Assembly: GCA_021771815.1 (NCBI GenBank) | Contig: JAETOE010000016.1 | Location: 1-64,000 of the forward strand | Direction of reading: 5' to 3' | Length of the DNA: 64,000 nucleotides | Source: Roseburia hominis | GTDB taxonomy: Bacteria; Bacillota; Clostridia; Lachnospirales; Lachnospiraceae | Shown: one piece after another, positions 1 through 9,306 of the stretch | How the letters are laid out: the number at the start of each line of letters is the position of its first letter | Numbering within the stretch: the first letter of the stretch is position 1 | Made by a program: the position numbers and the translations under genes | Notes under the pieces: model-generated | Told to the model about the DNA's origin: nothing | Database searches by the model: none | The model's input: the letters and a program-made list of their open reading frames with translations, nothing else

Positions 1-113
1 GTGTCAGTCTTATAAGAAGATAATAACAGAAGGAAGATAGATTAGAGAAGTGAAAGGTAGACAAGATGTTTCATGGCGCATTGGTGCCTTTCGCAGAAAG
101 GCGGATTATAATT

Positions 114-398
114 ATGGAAAATACAGCAGACAAGGCAATTATTACTGTCGTTGGAAAAGATACAGTGGGCATTATTGCAAAGGTGTGTACTTATCTTTCC
201 GAGAAGCAGATCAATGTTTTGGACATTTCCCAGACAATCGTATCGGGCTTTTTCAATATGATGATGATCGTGGACATGAGCGGCTCGGTGAAGTCTTTTG
301 GCGAGTGCCAGAAAGATCTCGATGAACTCGGTGCAGGGATCGGTGTTTCCATCAAGTGCCAGAAGGAAGAAATCTTCGAGAAAATGCACAGAATCTAG
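114..398 (+). CDS. ACT domain protein (UPF0237 type)
   Basis: A 94-residue protein that is essentially one ACT domain: the N-terminal strand AIITVVGKDTVGIIAKV, then a helix and a second strand (INVLDISQTIVSGFFNMM). ACT domains bind amino acids or other small ligands as dimers, and small stand-alone ones of this type are presumed regulatory; the ligand is unknown. I start at the ATG at 114, which has an AAAGGCGG-like ribosome site, because the 16 residues upstream in the open frame (from 66) do not belong to the fold. The UPF0210 gene begins 46 bases downstream on the same strand. That pairing is common in Firmicutes and suggests that the ACT protein regulates or partners UPF0210. Confidence 0.85.
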   Translation: MENTADKAIITVVGKDTVGIIAKVCTYLSEKQINVLDISQTIVSGFFNMMMIVDMSGSVKSFGECQKDLDELGAGIGVSIKCQKEEIFEKMHRI

Positions 399-444
399 CA
401 AGACGCTGATGTGAGAAGAATGGTACAGGGCATGGAGGATAGAG

Positions 445-1809
445 ATGATCAACATATGGGAAGTAAATGAGACGAATAAGATGGTGGAGCAGGAGAATCT
501 GGACGTCCGCACCATCACCATCGGTATCAGTCTGTTGGAATGTATTGATTCCGATTTGAAGAAGTTAAATGAGAATATCTACGATCGCATCACCACGGTC
601 GCCAAAGATCTTGCGGCGGTCGGTGAGAAGATTGAGAATGAATATGGGATTCCGATTGTCAACAAGCGCATTTCCGTGACGCCGATCGCACTGGTCGGCG
701 GTTCTGCCTGTAAGTCGCCGGAGGATTTTGCGACAATCGCAGATACGCTTGACCGCGCGGCAAAGACAGTCGGGGCAAATCTGATCGGCGGTTATTCCGC
801 GCTTGTGTCGAAGGGGATGACGAAAGCAGACGAAATGCTGATCCATTCCATTCCGATGGCGCTGTGCCGGACGGAACGTGTGTGCAGTTCCGTAAATCTT
901 GCGTCCACAAAGACGGGAATCAATATGGATGCAGTTAAGCTGATGGGAGAGATTCTGCTTGAACTGGCGGAGCAGTCGAAGGACCGTGATTCTGCGGACT
1001 GCATGAAGCTTGTCGTGTTCTGCAATGCGCCGGATGATAACCCGTTCATGGCGGGCGCGTTCCACGGTGTGACGGAGGCAGATGCGATTATAAATGTCGG
1101 CGTCAGCGGGCCGGGCGTGGTAAAAACAGCGCTTGAGGCGGTGCGCGGTGAGAATTTTGAGGTGCTCTGCGAGACGATCAAGAAGACGGCGTTTAAGGTG
1201 ACGAGAGTCGGACAGCTCGTTGCGCAGGAGGCTTCGAGGCTTTTAGACATCCCGTTCGGTATTGTGGATTTATCCCTTGCGCCTACTCCGGCGGTAGGAG
1301 ATTCCGTGGCGGATATTCTGTGCGAGATCGGTCTGGAATATGCGGGTGCGCCGGGAACGACGGCGGCGCTTGCGATGCTGAACGATCAGGTCAAGAAGGG
1401 CGGCGTGATGGCGTCCTCCTATGTCGGCGGCTTAAGCGGCGCGTTCATTCCGGTCAGCGAGGATCAGGGCATGATCGACGCGGTGCAGGCGGGAGCGATC
1501 ACATTGGAGAAGTTGGAGGCGATGACCTGTGTCTGCTCGGTAGGTCTTGACATGATTGCGATTCCGGGGGATACGAAGGCGACGACGATTTCCGGTATGA
1601 TCGCGGATGAGATGGCGCTTGGTATGGTAAACCAGAAGACGACGGCGGCACGTCTGATTCCGGTCATCGGAAAGGATGTCGGCGATACCGTTGAGTTCGG
1701 CGGATTGTTCGGTTATGCGCCGATCATGCCGGTGAACCGCTTTTCCTGTGATAACTTTATCAACCGCGGCGGCAGGATTCCCGCGCCGATTCACAGTTTT
1801 AAGAATTAA
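445..1809 (+). CDS. UPF0210 / DUF711 family protein
   Basis: A 454-residue full-length member of the UPF0210 (DUF711) family. The start ATG has a GGAGGATAGAG ribosome site. The family is recognised from its N-terminal segment ([18 protein letters not shown]) and its glycine-rich conserved segments ([10 protein letters not shown], the [11 protein letters not shown] region, [17 protein letters not shown]). The fold is related to the pyruvate formate-lyase/glycyl radical barrel, but no glycyl-radical motif is visible and the biochemical role is unknown. It lies in one direction with the ACT gene upstream and directly abuts the glycosyltransferase downstream (stop 1807-1809, next ATG 1810), so the three are probably cotranscribed. 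Confidence 0.9.
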   Translation: MINIWEVNETNKMVEQENLDVRTITIGISLLECIDSDLKKLNENIYDRITTVAKDLAAVGEKIENEYGIPIVNKRISVTPIALVGGSACKSPEDFATIADTLDRAAKTVGANLIGGYSALVSKGMTKADEMLIHSIPMALCRTERVCSSVNLASTKTGINMDAVKLMGEILLELAEQSKDRDSADCMKLVVFCNAPDDNPFMAGAFHGVTEADAIINVGVSGPGVVKTALEAVRGENFEVLCETIKKTAFKVTRVGQLVAQEASRLLDIPFGIVDLSLAPTPAVGDSVADILCEIGLEYAGAPGTTAALAMLNDQVKKGGVMASSYVGGLSGAFIPVSEDQGMIDAVQAGAITLEKLEAMTCVCSVGLDMIAIPGDTKATTISGMIADEMALGMVNQKTTAARLIPVIGKDVGDTVEFGGLFGYAPIMPVNRFSCDNFINRGGRIPAPIHSFKN

Positions 1810-3012
1810 ATGGGACATATCACAAAACTCATATTTATCAAAAACGCTGTCGAGACATTGGGATATTTTTCAGAGCAGCTTGCCGCAGAAATGGAACGGC
1901 TCGGGTTTTTGACATACTTTGTTGACTATGACCGTCTGTTTGAGACGGTGGACGGTCTGACGCGGTTTACGGGCAAGGGAGATACGGCGCTTGTCACGTT
2001 CAATTTTATCGGACTTCGCGGCGAGGAAGTGTTTGAGATGGCGGGCGAGGGAAGTCCGGGAGGAAGCGGCACGATCTGGGAGAAATGCGGGATCGCGGTA
2101 TATAATATCCTTGTCGATCATCCGCTGTATTATCATAAATGGCTTGTGAACGCACTTTCCGGTATGAAGATATTCTGCATCGACAGGGAACATGTCGCTT
2201 ACATGGAGCGGTTTTATCCGGGTATTCCGGTGAAGTTCCTGCCGCTGGCGGGAAATGTGCTGTGCCAGAATGTGCCTGCGCCGATTCCTTATGAAAAGCG
2301 GAAGTATGATATCGTATTTACCGGAAACTATACGCCGGTGGAGCATCTTTACCGTGAGATAGACGGTCTGGAGGCGGATTACCGGATATTCTACCGGGGA
2401 ATCATAGAGGATTTGATCGCACATCCCAATATATCCTTAGACAGCGCAATGGAAGCGCATATCAGACGCGAACTGGGAGAGATACCGGATACGGATAAGC
2501 GGTCGGCGATTGCCGGGATGGTGTTTGTTGATATCTGTGTCAGAAGCTATTTCCGCGGGGAAATCATACGGAGACTTGCGGAGGACGGCGTGCGGATTCA
2601 TGTGTTCGGGGCGAACTGGGAGAAGCTTTGTTGTAAGAGGGCGGAGAATATCATAAGCACAGGCAGGGAAGTGGATTCGAAAGCCTGTGTGGAAGCGGTG
2701 CGCAATGCGCGTATTTCCTTAAATATCATGCCGTGGTTCAAGGACGGCGCGCATGACCGCATTTTTACGGCAATGCTGCAAGAGACGGTCGCGCTCACGG
2801 ACGACAGCCGTTATTTGCGCGAGGAGTTTACGGACGGGGAGGATATCGTATTCTTTTCGTTGGAAGAGAGGGAACGCCTGCCGGAGAAGGTTCATTGGCT
2901 GCTGGAAGATGAAAAGAGAGCGAAGCGCATTGCGGAAAACGGCTGGCGGAAAGCAAACCGCAGGCATACGTGGAGCGGTCGTGCGCGGGAATTAGCGTTG
3001 GCATTTGAGTAG
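1810..3012 (+). CDS. Glycosyltransferase-like protein (CgeB / group 1 type)
   Basis: A 400-residue predicted GT-B fold protein. The C-terminal part (RISLNIMPWFKDGAHDRIF, then LTDDSRYLREEF and a final helix with RAKRIAENG) matches the CgeB-like, group-1 type glycosyltransferase C-terminal domain. The N-terminal half resembles the DUF3880-like domain that often precedes it. There is no signal peptide and no membrane segment, so it is cytoplasmic. Acceptor and donor sugar cannot be told from sequence. The start codon follows the UPF0210 stop without a gap, indicating translational coupling. A strong terminator at 3085 ends the unit. Confidence 0.75.
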   Translation: MGHITKLIFIKNAVETLGYFSEQLAAEMERLGFLTYFVDYDRLFETVDGLTRFTGKGDTALVTFNFIGLRGEEVFEMAGEGSPGGSGTIWEKCGIAVYNILVDHPLYYHKWLVNALSGMKIFCIDREHVAYMERFYPGIPVKFLPLAGNVLCQNVPAPIPYEKRKYDIVFTGNYTPVEHLYREIDGLEADYRIFYRGIIEDLIAHPNISLDSAMEAHIRRELGEIPDTDKRSAIAGMVFVDICVRSYFRGEIIRRLAEDGVRIHVFGANWEKLCCKRAENIISTGREVDSKACVEAVRNARISLNIMPWFKDGAHDRIFTAMLQETVALTDDSRYLREEFTDGEDIVFFSLEERERLPEKVHWLLEDEKRAKRIAENGWRKANRRHTWSGRARELALAFE

Positions 3013-3032
3013 CGGCAGAAGACGGGCGGTAG

Positions 3033-3064
3033 GTGATGCGTCGAAACAGTGATGCGTCGAAACA
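3033..3064. repeat. Perfect 16-base tandem duplication
   Basis: The 16-mer GTGATGCGTCGAAACA occurs twice without a gap (3033-3048 and 3049-3064) between the glycosyltransferase stop and its terminator. It has no visible coding role and is probably a replication-slippage duplication in the transcript 3' end. Confidence 0.8.
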
Positions 3065-3084
3065 GAAAATATGGTGAATATGAA

Positions 3085-3132
3085 GAACGATTTCAAACAT
3101 GACTTTTGTCACATTTGAAATCGTTCTTTTTT
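3085..3132 (+). terminator. Rho-independent terminator
   Basis: A 13-base stem (GAACGATTTCAAA at 3085-3097 pairing with 3114-3126) encloses an inner TGAC/GTCA stem and is followed by a T run. It closes the ACT-UPF0210-glycosyltransferase unit. Confidence 0.9.
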
Positions 3133-3238
3133 CACTGTCCGCCGGATGCTGCCTTTGGTATGATAATACTGCAAAAGATAAAGTGCGCCGCAGAACGGAT
3201 AAGAGAAGGCGAAAGACGGCTAAGAAAGGAAAAGAAGG

Positions 3239-4006
3239 ATGGCAGAAATCATTTTAAGAACTAAGGATCTGACAAAGAAATATCACAATAAAGCGGTTGT
3301 GGACAGCCTGAATCTGGAAATCAGAAGAGGCGAGATTTTCGGTCTGTTAGGGCCGAACGGAGCGGGGAAGAGCACGACGATGAATATGGTCTGCTCCATC
3401 ACCAGACCGACCGCCGGAAGCATTGAACTGCTGGGGAAGGATCCGTGGAAGCAGAAGCGGGAAGTGATACACAGAATCGGCTATATTCCGCAGGAACTGG
3501 CGATTCACGGGAACCTAAAGGCATGGGAAAATGTGGAGCTGTTTACATCCCTTTACGGAATCAAGGGAAATGAGTTAAAGCAGACCGTTGAGGAGTCACT
3601 ATCATATGTCGGTCTGTTGGAAAAGAAAAACGAGTTTGCAAAGAATTTTTCGGGCGGCATGAAGCGGCGGTTAAATATTGCCTGTGCGATCGGACATAAG
3701 CCGGATCTGCTGATTTTCGACGAACCGACGGTGGGCATCGACCCACAGTCGCGAAACTTTATCCTGGAGAAGATCAAGGAGTCGAATCAAAACGGAGCGA
3801 CCGTGATTTATACCAGCCACTATATGGAAGAGGTGGAGGCGATCTGTACGAGGATTGCGATCATGGACAACGGAAAAGTGATTGCCTGCGGAACGAGCGA
3901 GGAATTGAAGCGCCTTGTGACGAACGGAAGCGAGGACATTACGTTGGAGGAGGTATTCCTGACGCTCACGGGAAAGAGCCTGCGCGATTACAGCGGACAT
4001 GAGTAA
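3239..4006 (+). CDS. ABC transporter ATP-binding protein
   Basis: A 255-residue ABC ATPase with Walker A GPNGAGKST (residues 38-46), signature SGGMK (138-142), Walker B LLIFDEPTVGID and the switch-histidine region YTSHYMEE. Its C-terminus is of the CcmA/DrrA/NatA type, which energises ABC-2 exporters of drugs, lipids or peptides. The ribosome site is AGAAGG. It is followed by two ABC-2 permease genes and then by a sensor kinase and response regulator, an arrangement typical of self-regulated exporters for antimicrobial peptides or cell-envelope stress. The substrate is unknown. Confidence 0.9.
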   Translation: MAEIILRTKDLTKKYHNKAVVDSLNLEIRRGEIFGLLGPNGAGKSTTMNMVCSITRPTAGSIELLGKDPWKQKREVIHRIGYIPQELAIHGNLKAWENVELFTSLYGIKGNELKQTVEESLSYVGLLEKKNEFAKNFSGGMKRRLNIACAIGHKPDLLIFDEPTVGIDPQSRNFILEKIKESNQNGATVIYTSHYMEEVEAICTRIAIMDNGKVIACGTSEELKRLVTNGSEDITLEEVFLTLTGKSLRDYSGHE

Positions 4007-4054
4007 GAGAGGGCAGACATAATAAGAAAAATCAAAGGAGGAACATAGCAAACG

Positions 4055-5146
4055 ATGATTCGGTATTTGATAAAAAATAACTTAAAGCTCATGCTTCGCG
4101 GCAAATTGGCGATTGCAGCCATGATTGCGGGTCCGGTGCTTGTCATTGCGGTTCTATCGAGTGCTTTTCATGATCTGATGCAGTCCTATGAAGGCGTGGA
4201 GGAATTTAAGGCGGGATATCGCGTGGAAGAGGGAAGTTTTCTGGAGAATAACATGGAGGCGATTAAGGAGGCAGGAGAGGAAGCCGGAATTACCCTTCTG
4301 GAATACCCGGAGGGTGAACCGAAAGAACTGGTCGAAAACAATGATCTGGCGGGCTTTGTGGAGATCGGAAAAGATGTCTATACGATATACGAAAGCGCGG
4401 ACTACCCGGTGGAGGGCGTCACATTAGAATATTTCCTGAGCCGGTGCGTAAAGGAAGGCACGAAGCAGGCGCAAAGAGCGGTGATTCCGAATATGGAATC
4501 AGAAGAGCTTACACTTCCTAAGACGGAAATAGACTATATGCCGTCGGTCGATTCCATAGATTATTACGGTATCATTGAAATCGTGTATTTCTCGTGGATG
4601 AGCATTATCTGTGCGGCGGGTGTGCTTACCAGTGAAAAGAAGAACCGGATCGAGCAGAAATATCAGGTCACAGGTATTTCAGGAATGAAGCTGTTTCTGG
4701 GAAAGTGGATTCCGGTCGTGCTTGCGACAGCGCTAGGAATCGGTATCTGTGTTGCAGTAACGGTTGTTTTGTTTGACATTCACTGGGGAAATCCGGCTAT
4801 GTCTGCGGCGCTTATGCTTCTGCTCATTATGGCAAGCGCGTCGTTCGGGCTTATGCTCTATGCTTTTTTCAAAAACATTGCGGTAACCGTAGTGGTACTG
4901 TTCACAAGTACCTGGTTTATGGGATTTTTCGGCGGCAGCTTTGAAACGTATATGTTTTCGAGTATGCCGGATGCGCTGAAGAATGCTTCACCGATCTATC
5001 ATGTCAATCGGGCGCTCGTGGAATATTCCTGCATGGGGCACAGCAGTTATACAAACAGCAGTATTTTCTATCTGCTGGCGATCATTTTGATTTGTTCGGT
5101 GCTTGCGGTTGCAGCGGACGGAATAAGAAAGAGGGGGAGAGCATGA
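4055..5146 (+). CDS. ABC-2 type permease (first subunit)
   Basis: A 363-residue ABC-2 membrane protein. One N-terminal transmembrane helix (LAIAAMIAGPVLVIAVLSSA) is followed by a long extracytoplasmic domain of about 130 residues and then a block of five hydrophobic helices from residue 165 to the end. The AAAGGAGGAAC ribosome site lies a few bases before the ATG. The last bases (ATGA, 5143-5146) are shared with the start of the second permease, so the two are translationally coupled and probably form a heterodimeric channel with the upstream ATPase. Confidence 0.85.
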   Translation: MIRYLIKNNLKLMLRGKLAIAAMIAGPVLVIAVLSSAFHDLMQSYEGVEEFKAGYRVEEGSFLENNMEAIKEAGEEAGITLLEYPEGEPKELVENNDLAGFVEIGKDVYTIYESADYPVEGVTLEYFLSRCVKEGTKQAQRAVIPNMESEELTLPKTEIDYMPSVDSIDYYGIIEIVYFSWMSIICAAGVLTSEKKNRIEQKYQVTGISGMKLFLGKWIPVVLATALGIGICVAVTVVLFDIHWGNPAMSAALMLLLIMASASFGLMLYAFFKNIAVTVVVLFTSTWFMGFFGGSFETYMFSSMPDALKNASPIYHVNRALVEYSCMGHSSYTNSSIFYLLAIILICSVLAVAADGIRKRGRA

Positions 5147-6411
5147 GAACATTTCTGACCTTATTAAAGATGAATATACGGCTGCTTCTGAGGAATAAAG
5201 GATTTCTGTTTTTCCTGTGCGTCACTCCGATCGTATCGACGATTATACTGGGCTTAAAGACAGGTGATTCAGTGAACTTTGAGGAGGAGGGAGCAAGAAG
5301 CCGGATTCTGGAACTTAAAGATATTACTGCAAGAGCCGTATACGCCGGGGATACGACAGCGCTTATTGTAAAGGTGTATGATGCTTCGGGCACCGAGCTT
5401 TCCGAATATGTATTGGAGGAACTGACAAAGTCGGGGATGTACTCTGTATGCCGCGCCGACGTGAGCGGCATGGCGGGGGAAGCAGTGACGGAGCAGGCAA
5501 AGAAGGATGCGTTTGACGACAGGGCGGGAGTGCTGCTTTATTTAAAACCGGATTTTGACAGAGGAGTGCTGGAAGGAAATTTAGAGGAGGCGCTCTTGAC
5601 GTATATGGTATCCGAGGACGAGCGTCTGGAACTGTTTGATGAGGAATTGACGGAAGAACTTTCGCAGCTACACAGTCTTTCGGCAAGCACAGGGATGGAC
5701 GCGGAGGAAATCACAGAATTTTTAAAAGAGATGGAAGAGCAGATGCCAAAGAAGGAGGTTGTCTCTCTAAGCGGTAAGAAGGATATCGCGCTGACGGCGG
5801 AGCAGACGGCATGTCGGGATAGAATCGGCTATGCGTTTGCCATCATCACACTGGGCTTTTTGTTCTGCGGAGTATGCGTGGCGCATACAGTCATTGAGGA
5901 ACAGGAAAATAAAGTGTATACAAGAATTATGCTATCCGGTATCGGCAGGCAGACCTACCTTGGGGCAAAGCTTGTGATGGCTCTCATGATCTCTGTGCTG
6001 CAGACGGTAATCCTGGGAATCTGTCTGTTCGTTGCGGGCAATACGGATTTTGGAATGAATCAATTTGCATTTCTGATGTTGATCTTTTTGCTGGGACTGA
6101 TCTTTTCTATGGTGAGTCTTAGCATGGGGATTCTGATCGGCGATGTCATGAGCGCGAATTATGCGGTGTTTGCATTGTGGAGTATCTCGGCGCTGCTTGC
6201 AGGACTGTATTTTCCGCTGGATTCTACTTCGGCGATCCTAAAGGCGATTTCCTACCTGATGCCGCAGAAATGGTTCCTGCGGGCGGCAGAATTGTTGTTT
6301 GTCGGAGACAAAAGCGTGTATTCTATGGTAATATGTATTACGGCGGCATATCTGATCGTGATTTTGAGTGTCAGCGGCGTAGGGCTTAAGATCAAGCGCG
6401 TGGATGCGTAA
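5143..6411 (+). CDS. ABC-2 type permease (second subunit)
   Basis: A 422-residue ABC-2 permease with the same plan as the preceding subunit: helix near residues 15-35, an acidic extracytoplasmic domain, then membrane helices from about residue 230 (YAFAIITLGFLFCGVCVAH) to the C-terminus. The open frame runs upstream to 5092, but the ATG at 5143 overlaps the previous stop by four bases (ATGA) behind GAGGGGGAGAGC, so I use that start. The conserved EEQENKVYTRIMLSGI segment after the first core helix is typical of ABC-2 (YhgE/Pip-like) permeases. Confidence 0.85.
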   Translation: MRTFLTLLKMNIRLLLRNKGFLFFLCVTPIVSTIILGLKTGDSVNFEEEGARSRILELKDITARAVYAGDTTALIVKVYDASGTELSEYVLEELTKSGMYSVCRADVSGMAGEAVTEQAKKDAFDDRAGVLLYLKPDFDRGVLEGNLEEALLTYMVSEDERLELFDEELTEELSQLHSLSASTGMDAEEITEFLKEMEEQMPKKEVVSLSGKKDIALTAEQTACRDRIGYAFAIITLGFLFCGVCVAHTVIEEQENKVYTRIMLSGIGRQTYLGAKLVMALMISVLQTVILGICLFVAGNTDFGMNQFAFLMLIFLLGLIFSMVSLSMGILIGDVMSANYAVFALWSISALLAGLYFPLDSTSAILKAISYLMPQKWFLRAAELLFVGDKSVYSMVICITAAYLIVILSVSGVGLKIKRVDA

Positions 6412-6432
6412 TACAGGAGAGGATGACAGGCG

Positions 6433-7608
6433 ATGAAGGAACAGATTCGGGGAAACAATTTCGGAGAAAATTGTTTCCTTGGTATGCGGATGATTATTTT
6501 ATTCGTTTTGGAAATTTATATTGTTTTATCACAGTCTGTATTGACAGGGGCATCTGCATGGGTGCTCCTGCTTCTTGCGTTATTTGTCGGAGCGGTGGCA
6601 GGAAAGGAACTCGTGAAGGAAAGGCTAAAATGGGTCTTTTGGATTGCCGGGTGCGTGTGCTGCCTGTTGATGATCTGTTATCTCGGCAGAGAATTTGTTC
6701 TGCTGCTTATTTTCTTTTGCTTTGAAGTACTGACAACTGTAAGACCGTCACTTTTCTGGTATATCGTACCGTTTGTGCCCGCCTGTGTCACAAGCGGAAT
6801 CGGGATAGAAGTACAGCTTCTTCTCACTCTTTTTATGGGAATGATCTACGTGCAGCATGATCTTGTCGTGGTATCTTATCAAAGGCAGACGAGGGAGGAC
6901 ACGCTTTCGGAGCAGCAGTTAAAGAAAACCATGTACGAGAAAGAAAATGAGCTTCATCAGGAAATCAACCGGGGACTGCTTCGTGCGGAAAATCAGCTTT
7001 TGGAGGAGCGCACAAGGCTGTCCCAGACGCTTCACGATAAGCTTGGACATACGATCAACGGTTCTGTTTATCAGCTTGAGGCGGTGAAGGTCTTAATGGA
7101 GAGAGAACCTGAGAGAGCTAAGGGCATGACGCAGGCGGTCATCGATCAGCTTCGGACGGGGATGGATGAAATTCGGGCGATCCTAAGGAAGGAACGGCCG
7201 GAAAAATACAAACTGGCGCTGCTGCAGCTTGAACAGCTCTGTGCGGACTGTGACCGAAAGGGTATTGAGGCGGTATTGTTCACGGAGGGGGATGTGTCTT
7301 TTGTGCCGGAAGCGTATCTGGAAATCATACTCGACAATGCTTACGAGGCGGTATCAAATGCGTTAAAGTATGCGCAGTGCACGAAAATAGAAATCCGGCT
7401 CTATGTGATGAACCAGATGATAAGGTGCAGTATTTCCGATAACGGCGTGGGCTGCGACAAGGTTGTAGACGGCATGGGAATCGCAGGAATGAAGCGGAGA
7501 GTCCGCGGGGTGAACGGAATACTGGATTTTGATACGGAGCTCGGATTTACGATCAATATGCTGCTTCCGCTTGAGACGGAATGCGGACAGATGCCGTGTG
7601 AAAAATAA
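6433..7608 (+). CDS. Sensor histidine kinase (DesK/LiaS-like, HisKA_3)
   Basis: A 391-residue kinase. The first 150 residues contain five to six hydrophobic helices with almost no extracytoplasmic domain, followed by a coiled linker and the HisKA_3 box LSQTLHDKLGH, with the phospho-accepting His at residue 201. The HATPase domain carries the N box (ILDNAYEAVSNALKYA) and the G box (ISDNGVGCD, GMGIAGM). Such intramembrane-sensing kinases detect membrane perturbation or report on an adjacent ABC exporter. It sits 21 bases after the second permease and 38 bases before its cognate NarL-type regulator. Confidence 0.9.
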   Translation: MKEQIRGNNFGENCFLGMRMIILFVLEIYIVLSQSVLTGASAWVLLLLALFVGAVAGKELVKERLKWVFWIAGCVCCLLMICYLGREFVLLLIFFCFEVLTTVRPSLFWYIVPFVPACVTSGIGIEVQLLLTLFMGMIYVQHDLVVVSYQRQTREDTLSEQQLKKTMYEKENELHQEINRGLLRAENQLLEERTRLSQTLHDKLGHTINGSVYQLEAVKVLMEREPERAKGMTQAVIDQLRTGMDEIRAILRKERPEKYKLALLQLEQLCADCDRKGIEAVLFTEGDVSFVPEAYLEIILDNAYEAVSNALKYAQCTKIEIRLYVMNQMIRCSISDNGVGCDKVVDGMGIAGMKRRVRGVNGILDFDTELGFTINMLLPLETECGQMPCEK

Positions 7609-7646
7609 ATGCCACGCAGTGCAGTGCGGCGGGAGGGGAGCGCAAC

Positions 7647-8282
7647 ATGGGAAAAATAAAAGTAATTATCGCGGACGACAGCGACTTTGTAAGAGACGGA
7701 ATGCGGATCATTTTAGACGTGGATGAGGAATTCGAGGTGTTAGGCTGTGCGGCGAATGGGAGGGAAGCTATCCGGCTGGCAGAAGAGACGGCGCCGGACG
7801 TATTTCTGATGGATATACAGATGCCGGCAATGGATGGTATTGAGGCGACGAAATACATTGTGGAACACGGGCTTGGGAAGGTGCTTATTTTGACGACGTT
7901 CGACGATGATGAACTGGTGCAGAAGGCACTTTCAAACGGGGCGAACGGGTATCTGATCAAGAATCACACGCCGGAGCATTTAAAACAGATGATAAAGTCG
8001 GTCTGCAGCGGCGCAGGGGTCATGGAGGAGACGATGCTGTCGAATATGGCGAAGCAGCACAGCGAGCCTTCTGCGGGGTTTGACGGAGCGGGTTATACGG
8101 CGCGGGAATTGGAAGTGGTTCGGGCGGTCGCGGAAGGGCTTTCCAACAAAGAGATTGCGGAGAAGCTTTTTATCAGCGAGGGAACGGTGAAAAATTATAT
8201 CACAACGATTCTGGCGAAAGAAAATCTGTCCCACCGGACGGCGCTTGCGGTGTATTATCTGACGGGGAAGAAGCAGGGGTGA
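7647..8282 (+). CDS. NarL/LuxR-family response regulator
   Basis: A 211-residue response regulator. The receiver domain has acidic residues ADDSD near the N-terminus, the phosphorylated Asp at residue 56 (VFLMDIQMPAMDG) and the LTTFDD switch region. The C-terminal LuxR-type helix-turn-helix is recognisable from TARELEVVRAVAEGLSNKEI and SEGTVKNYITTIL. The ribosome site is GGGAGGGGAG. As the last gene of the ABC-kinase unit it most likely activates that operon. Confidence 0.92.
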   Translation: MGKIKVIIADDSDFVRDGMRIILDVDEEFEVLGCAANGREAIRLAEETAPDVFLMDIQMPAMDGIEATKYIVEHGLGKVLILTTFDDDELVQKALSNGANGYLIKNHTPEHLKQMIKSVCSGAGVMEETMLSNMAKQHSEPSAGFDGAGYTARELEVVRAVAEGLSNKEIAEKLFISEGTVKNYITTILAKENLSHRTALAVYYLTGKKQG

Positions 8283-8322
8283 GAGACATCGCGCTGTTTA
8301 AAAATGGGGAGAAGAAACCTGA

Positions 8323-8350
8323 GTGATATATATTAGGTGATACATATTAT
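8323..8350. repeat. Tandem 14-base AT-rich repeat upstream of purO
   Basis: Two adjacent 14-base units (GTGATATATATTAG at 8323-8336 and GTGATACATATTAT at 8337-8350) differ at two positions. They lie in the roughly 200-base AT-rich gap between the response regulator and the purine gene, about 60 bases upstream of the predicted promoter, where a regulator site could sit. No purine riboswitch core was found in this gap. Confidence 0.5.
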
Positions 8351-8407
8351 AAGAAATACTAATATAATTAAGTAAATAAATTCATAACACTAATAATAGG
8401 GGATTTA

Positions 8408-8436
8408 TTGTAAAAAAAAACTCAGCATGATATATT
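8408..8436 (+). promoter_or_regulatory. Predicted sigma-A promoter of purO-purH
   Basis: TTGTAA (8408-8413), a 17-base spacer and TATATT (8431-8436) lie 48 bases before the purO start in a very AT-rich stretch. Confidence 0.5.
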
Positions 8437-8484
8437 AAGCAATGAACAGTGTCAAGACAAAAAGTTACAAAAAGGAGGATTATC

Positions 8485-9198
8485 ATGGAAATGATGTCAT
8501 TAAAGAATGAACTTGCGACCAACGCATATCCCGGCAGAGGAATCGTCATTGGAAAGTCCAGGGACGGAAAATATGCCGTGACCGCTTACTTTATTATGGG
8601 AAGAAGCGAGAACAGCCGCAACCGTGTATTCGTAGAGGACGGCGAGGGTATCCGTACGCAGGCATTCGATCCTTCGAAGTTGACAGATCCGAGTCTGATC
8701 ATTTACGCGCCGGTGCGTGTGCTCGGCAATAAGACGATTGTGACGAACGGCGATCAGACCGATACGATATATGAGCTGATGGACAAGCAGCAGACCTTTG
8801 AGCAGGCGCTTCGCACGAGAGAGTTCGAGCCGGACGCCCCGAACTATACACCCAGAATTTCCGGTATCATGCACATCGACAACGGAAAGTTTAACTATGC
8901 AATGTCTATTTTAAAGAGCAACAACGGCAACCCGGATGCATGCAACCGCTACACCTTTGCATATGAGAATCCTATCGCGGGCGAGGGACATTTTATCCAC
9001 ACCTATATGGGCGACGGCAGCCCGCTCCCGAGCTTTGAGGGAGAACCGACCTGGGTCGGCATCGACGGCGATATCGACACTTTCACGAACATGGTATGGG
9101 AGAATCTGAACGAGGAAAATAAGGTTTCCCTGTTCGTGCGTTACATAGAGATTGAGACAGGAAAATACGAGACGAGAATCATCAATAAAAATGTGTAA
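8485..9198 (+). CDS. purO: IMP cyclohydrolase (PurO-like)
   Basis: A 237-residue member of the archaeal-type IMP cyclohydrolase family (PF07826-like), recognised from NAYPGRGIVIGKSRDGK near the start, the FIMGRSENSRNRVF segment and YENPIAGEGHFIHTYMGDG. It closes the formamide ring of FAICAR to give IMP, the last step of de novo purine synthesis. The open frame begins at 8449, but AAAAGGAGG at 8470-8478 points to the ATG at 8485. The AICAR transformylase gene follows about 110 bases downstream on the same strand, so the two steps that most bacteria place in one bifunctional PurH are on two proteins here. Confidence 0.85.
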   Translation: MEMMSLKNELATNAYPGRGIVIGKSRDGKYAVTAYFIMGRSENSRNRVFVEDGEGIRTQAFDPSKLTDPSLIIYAPVRVLGNKTIVTNGDQTDTIYELMDKQQTFEQALRTREFEPDAPNYTPRISGIMHIDNGKFNYAMSILKSNNGNPDACNRYTFAYENPIAGEGHFIHTYMGDGSPLPSFEGEPTWVGIDGDIDTFTNMVWENLNEENKVSLFVRYIEIETGKYETRIINKNV

Positions 9199-9306
9199 AG
9201 CAGCGAGGAACGCAGAAATTTATTCCCGGACCTGCGTGGAGTAGAACAGATTAGAACAGAACATATTACGTTAATTATCAAACAATAATCAGAAAGGAAT
9301 TTTATC

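Noticed and set aside
1-113. Possible gene end or RNA at the window start
   Set aside because: Nothing recognisable; it contains only the leader of the ACT gene.
5082-5686. Minus-strand frames opposite the ABC permeases
   Set aside because: They overlap clear membrane proteins and show no ribosome sites or families.
8283-8484. Possible purine riboswitch before purO
   Set aside because: The conserved riboswitch core and paired P1-P3 elements could not be found; the gap is simply AT-rich with a tandem repeat.
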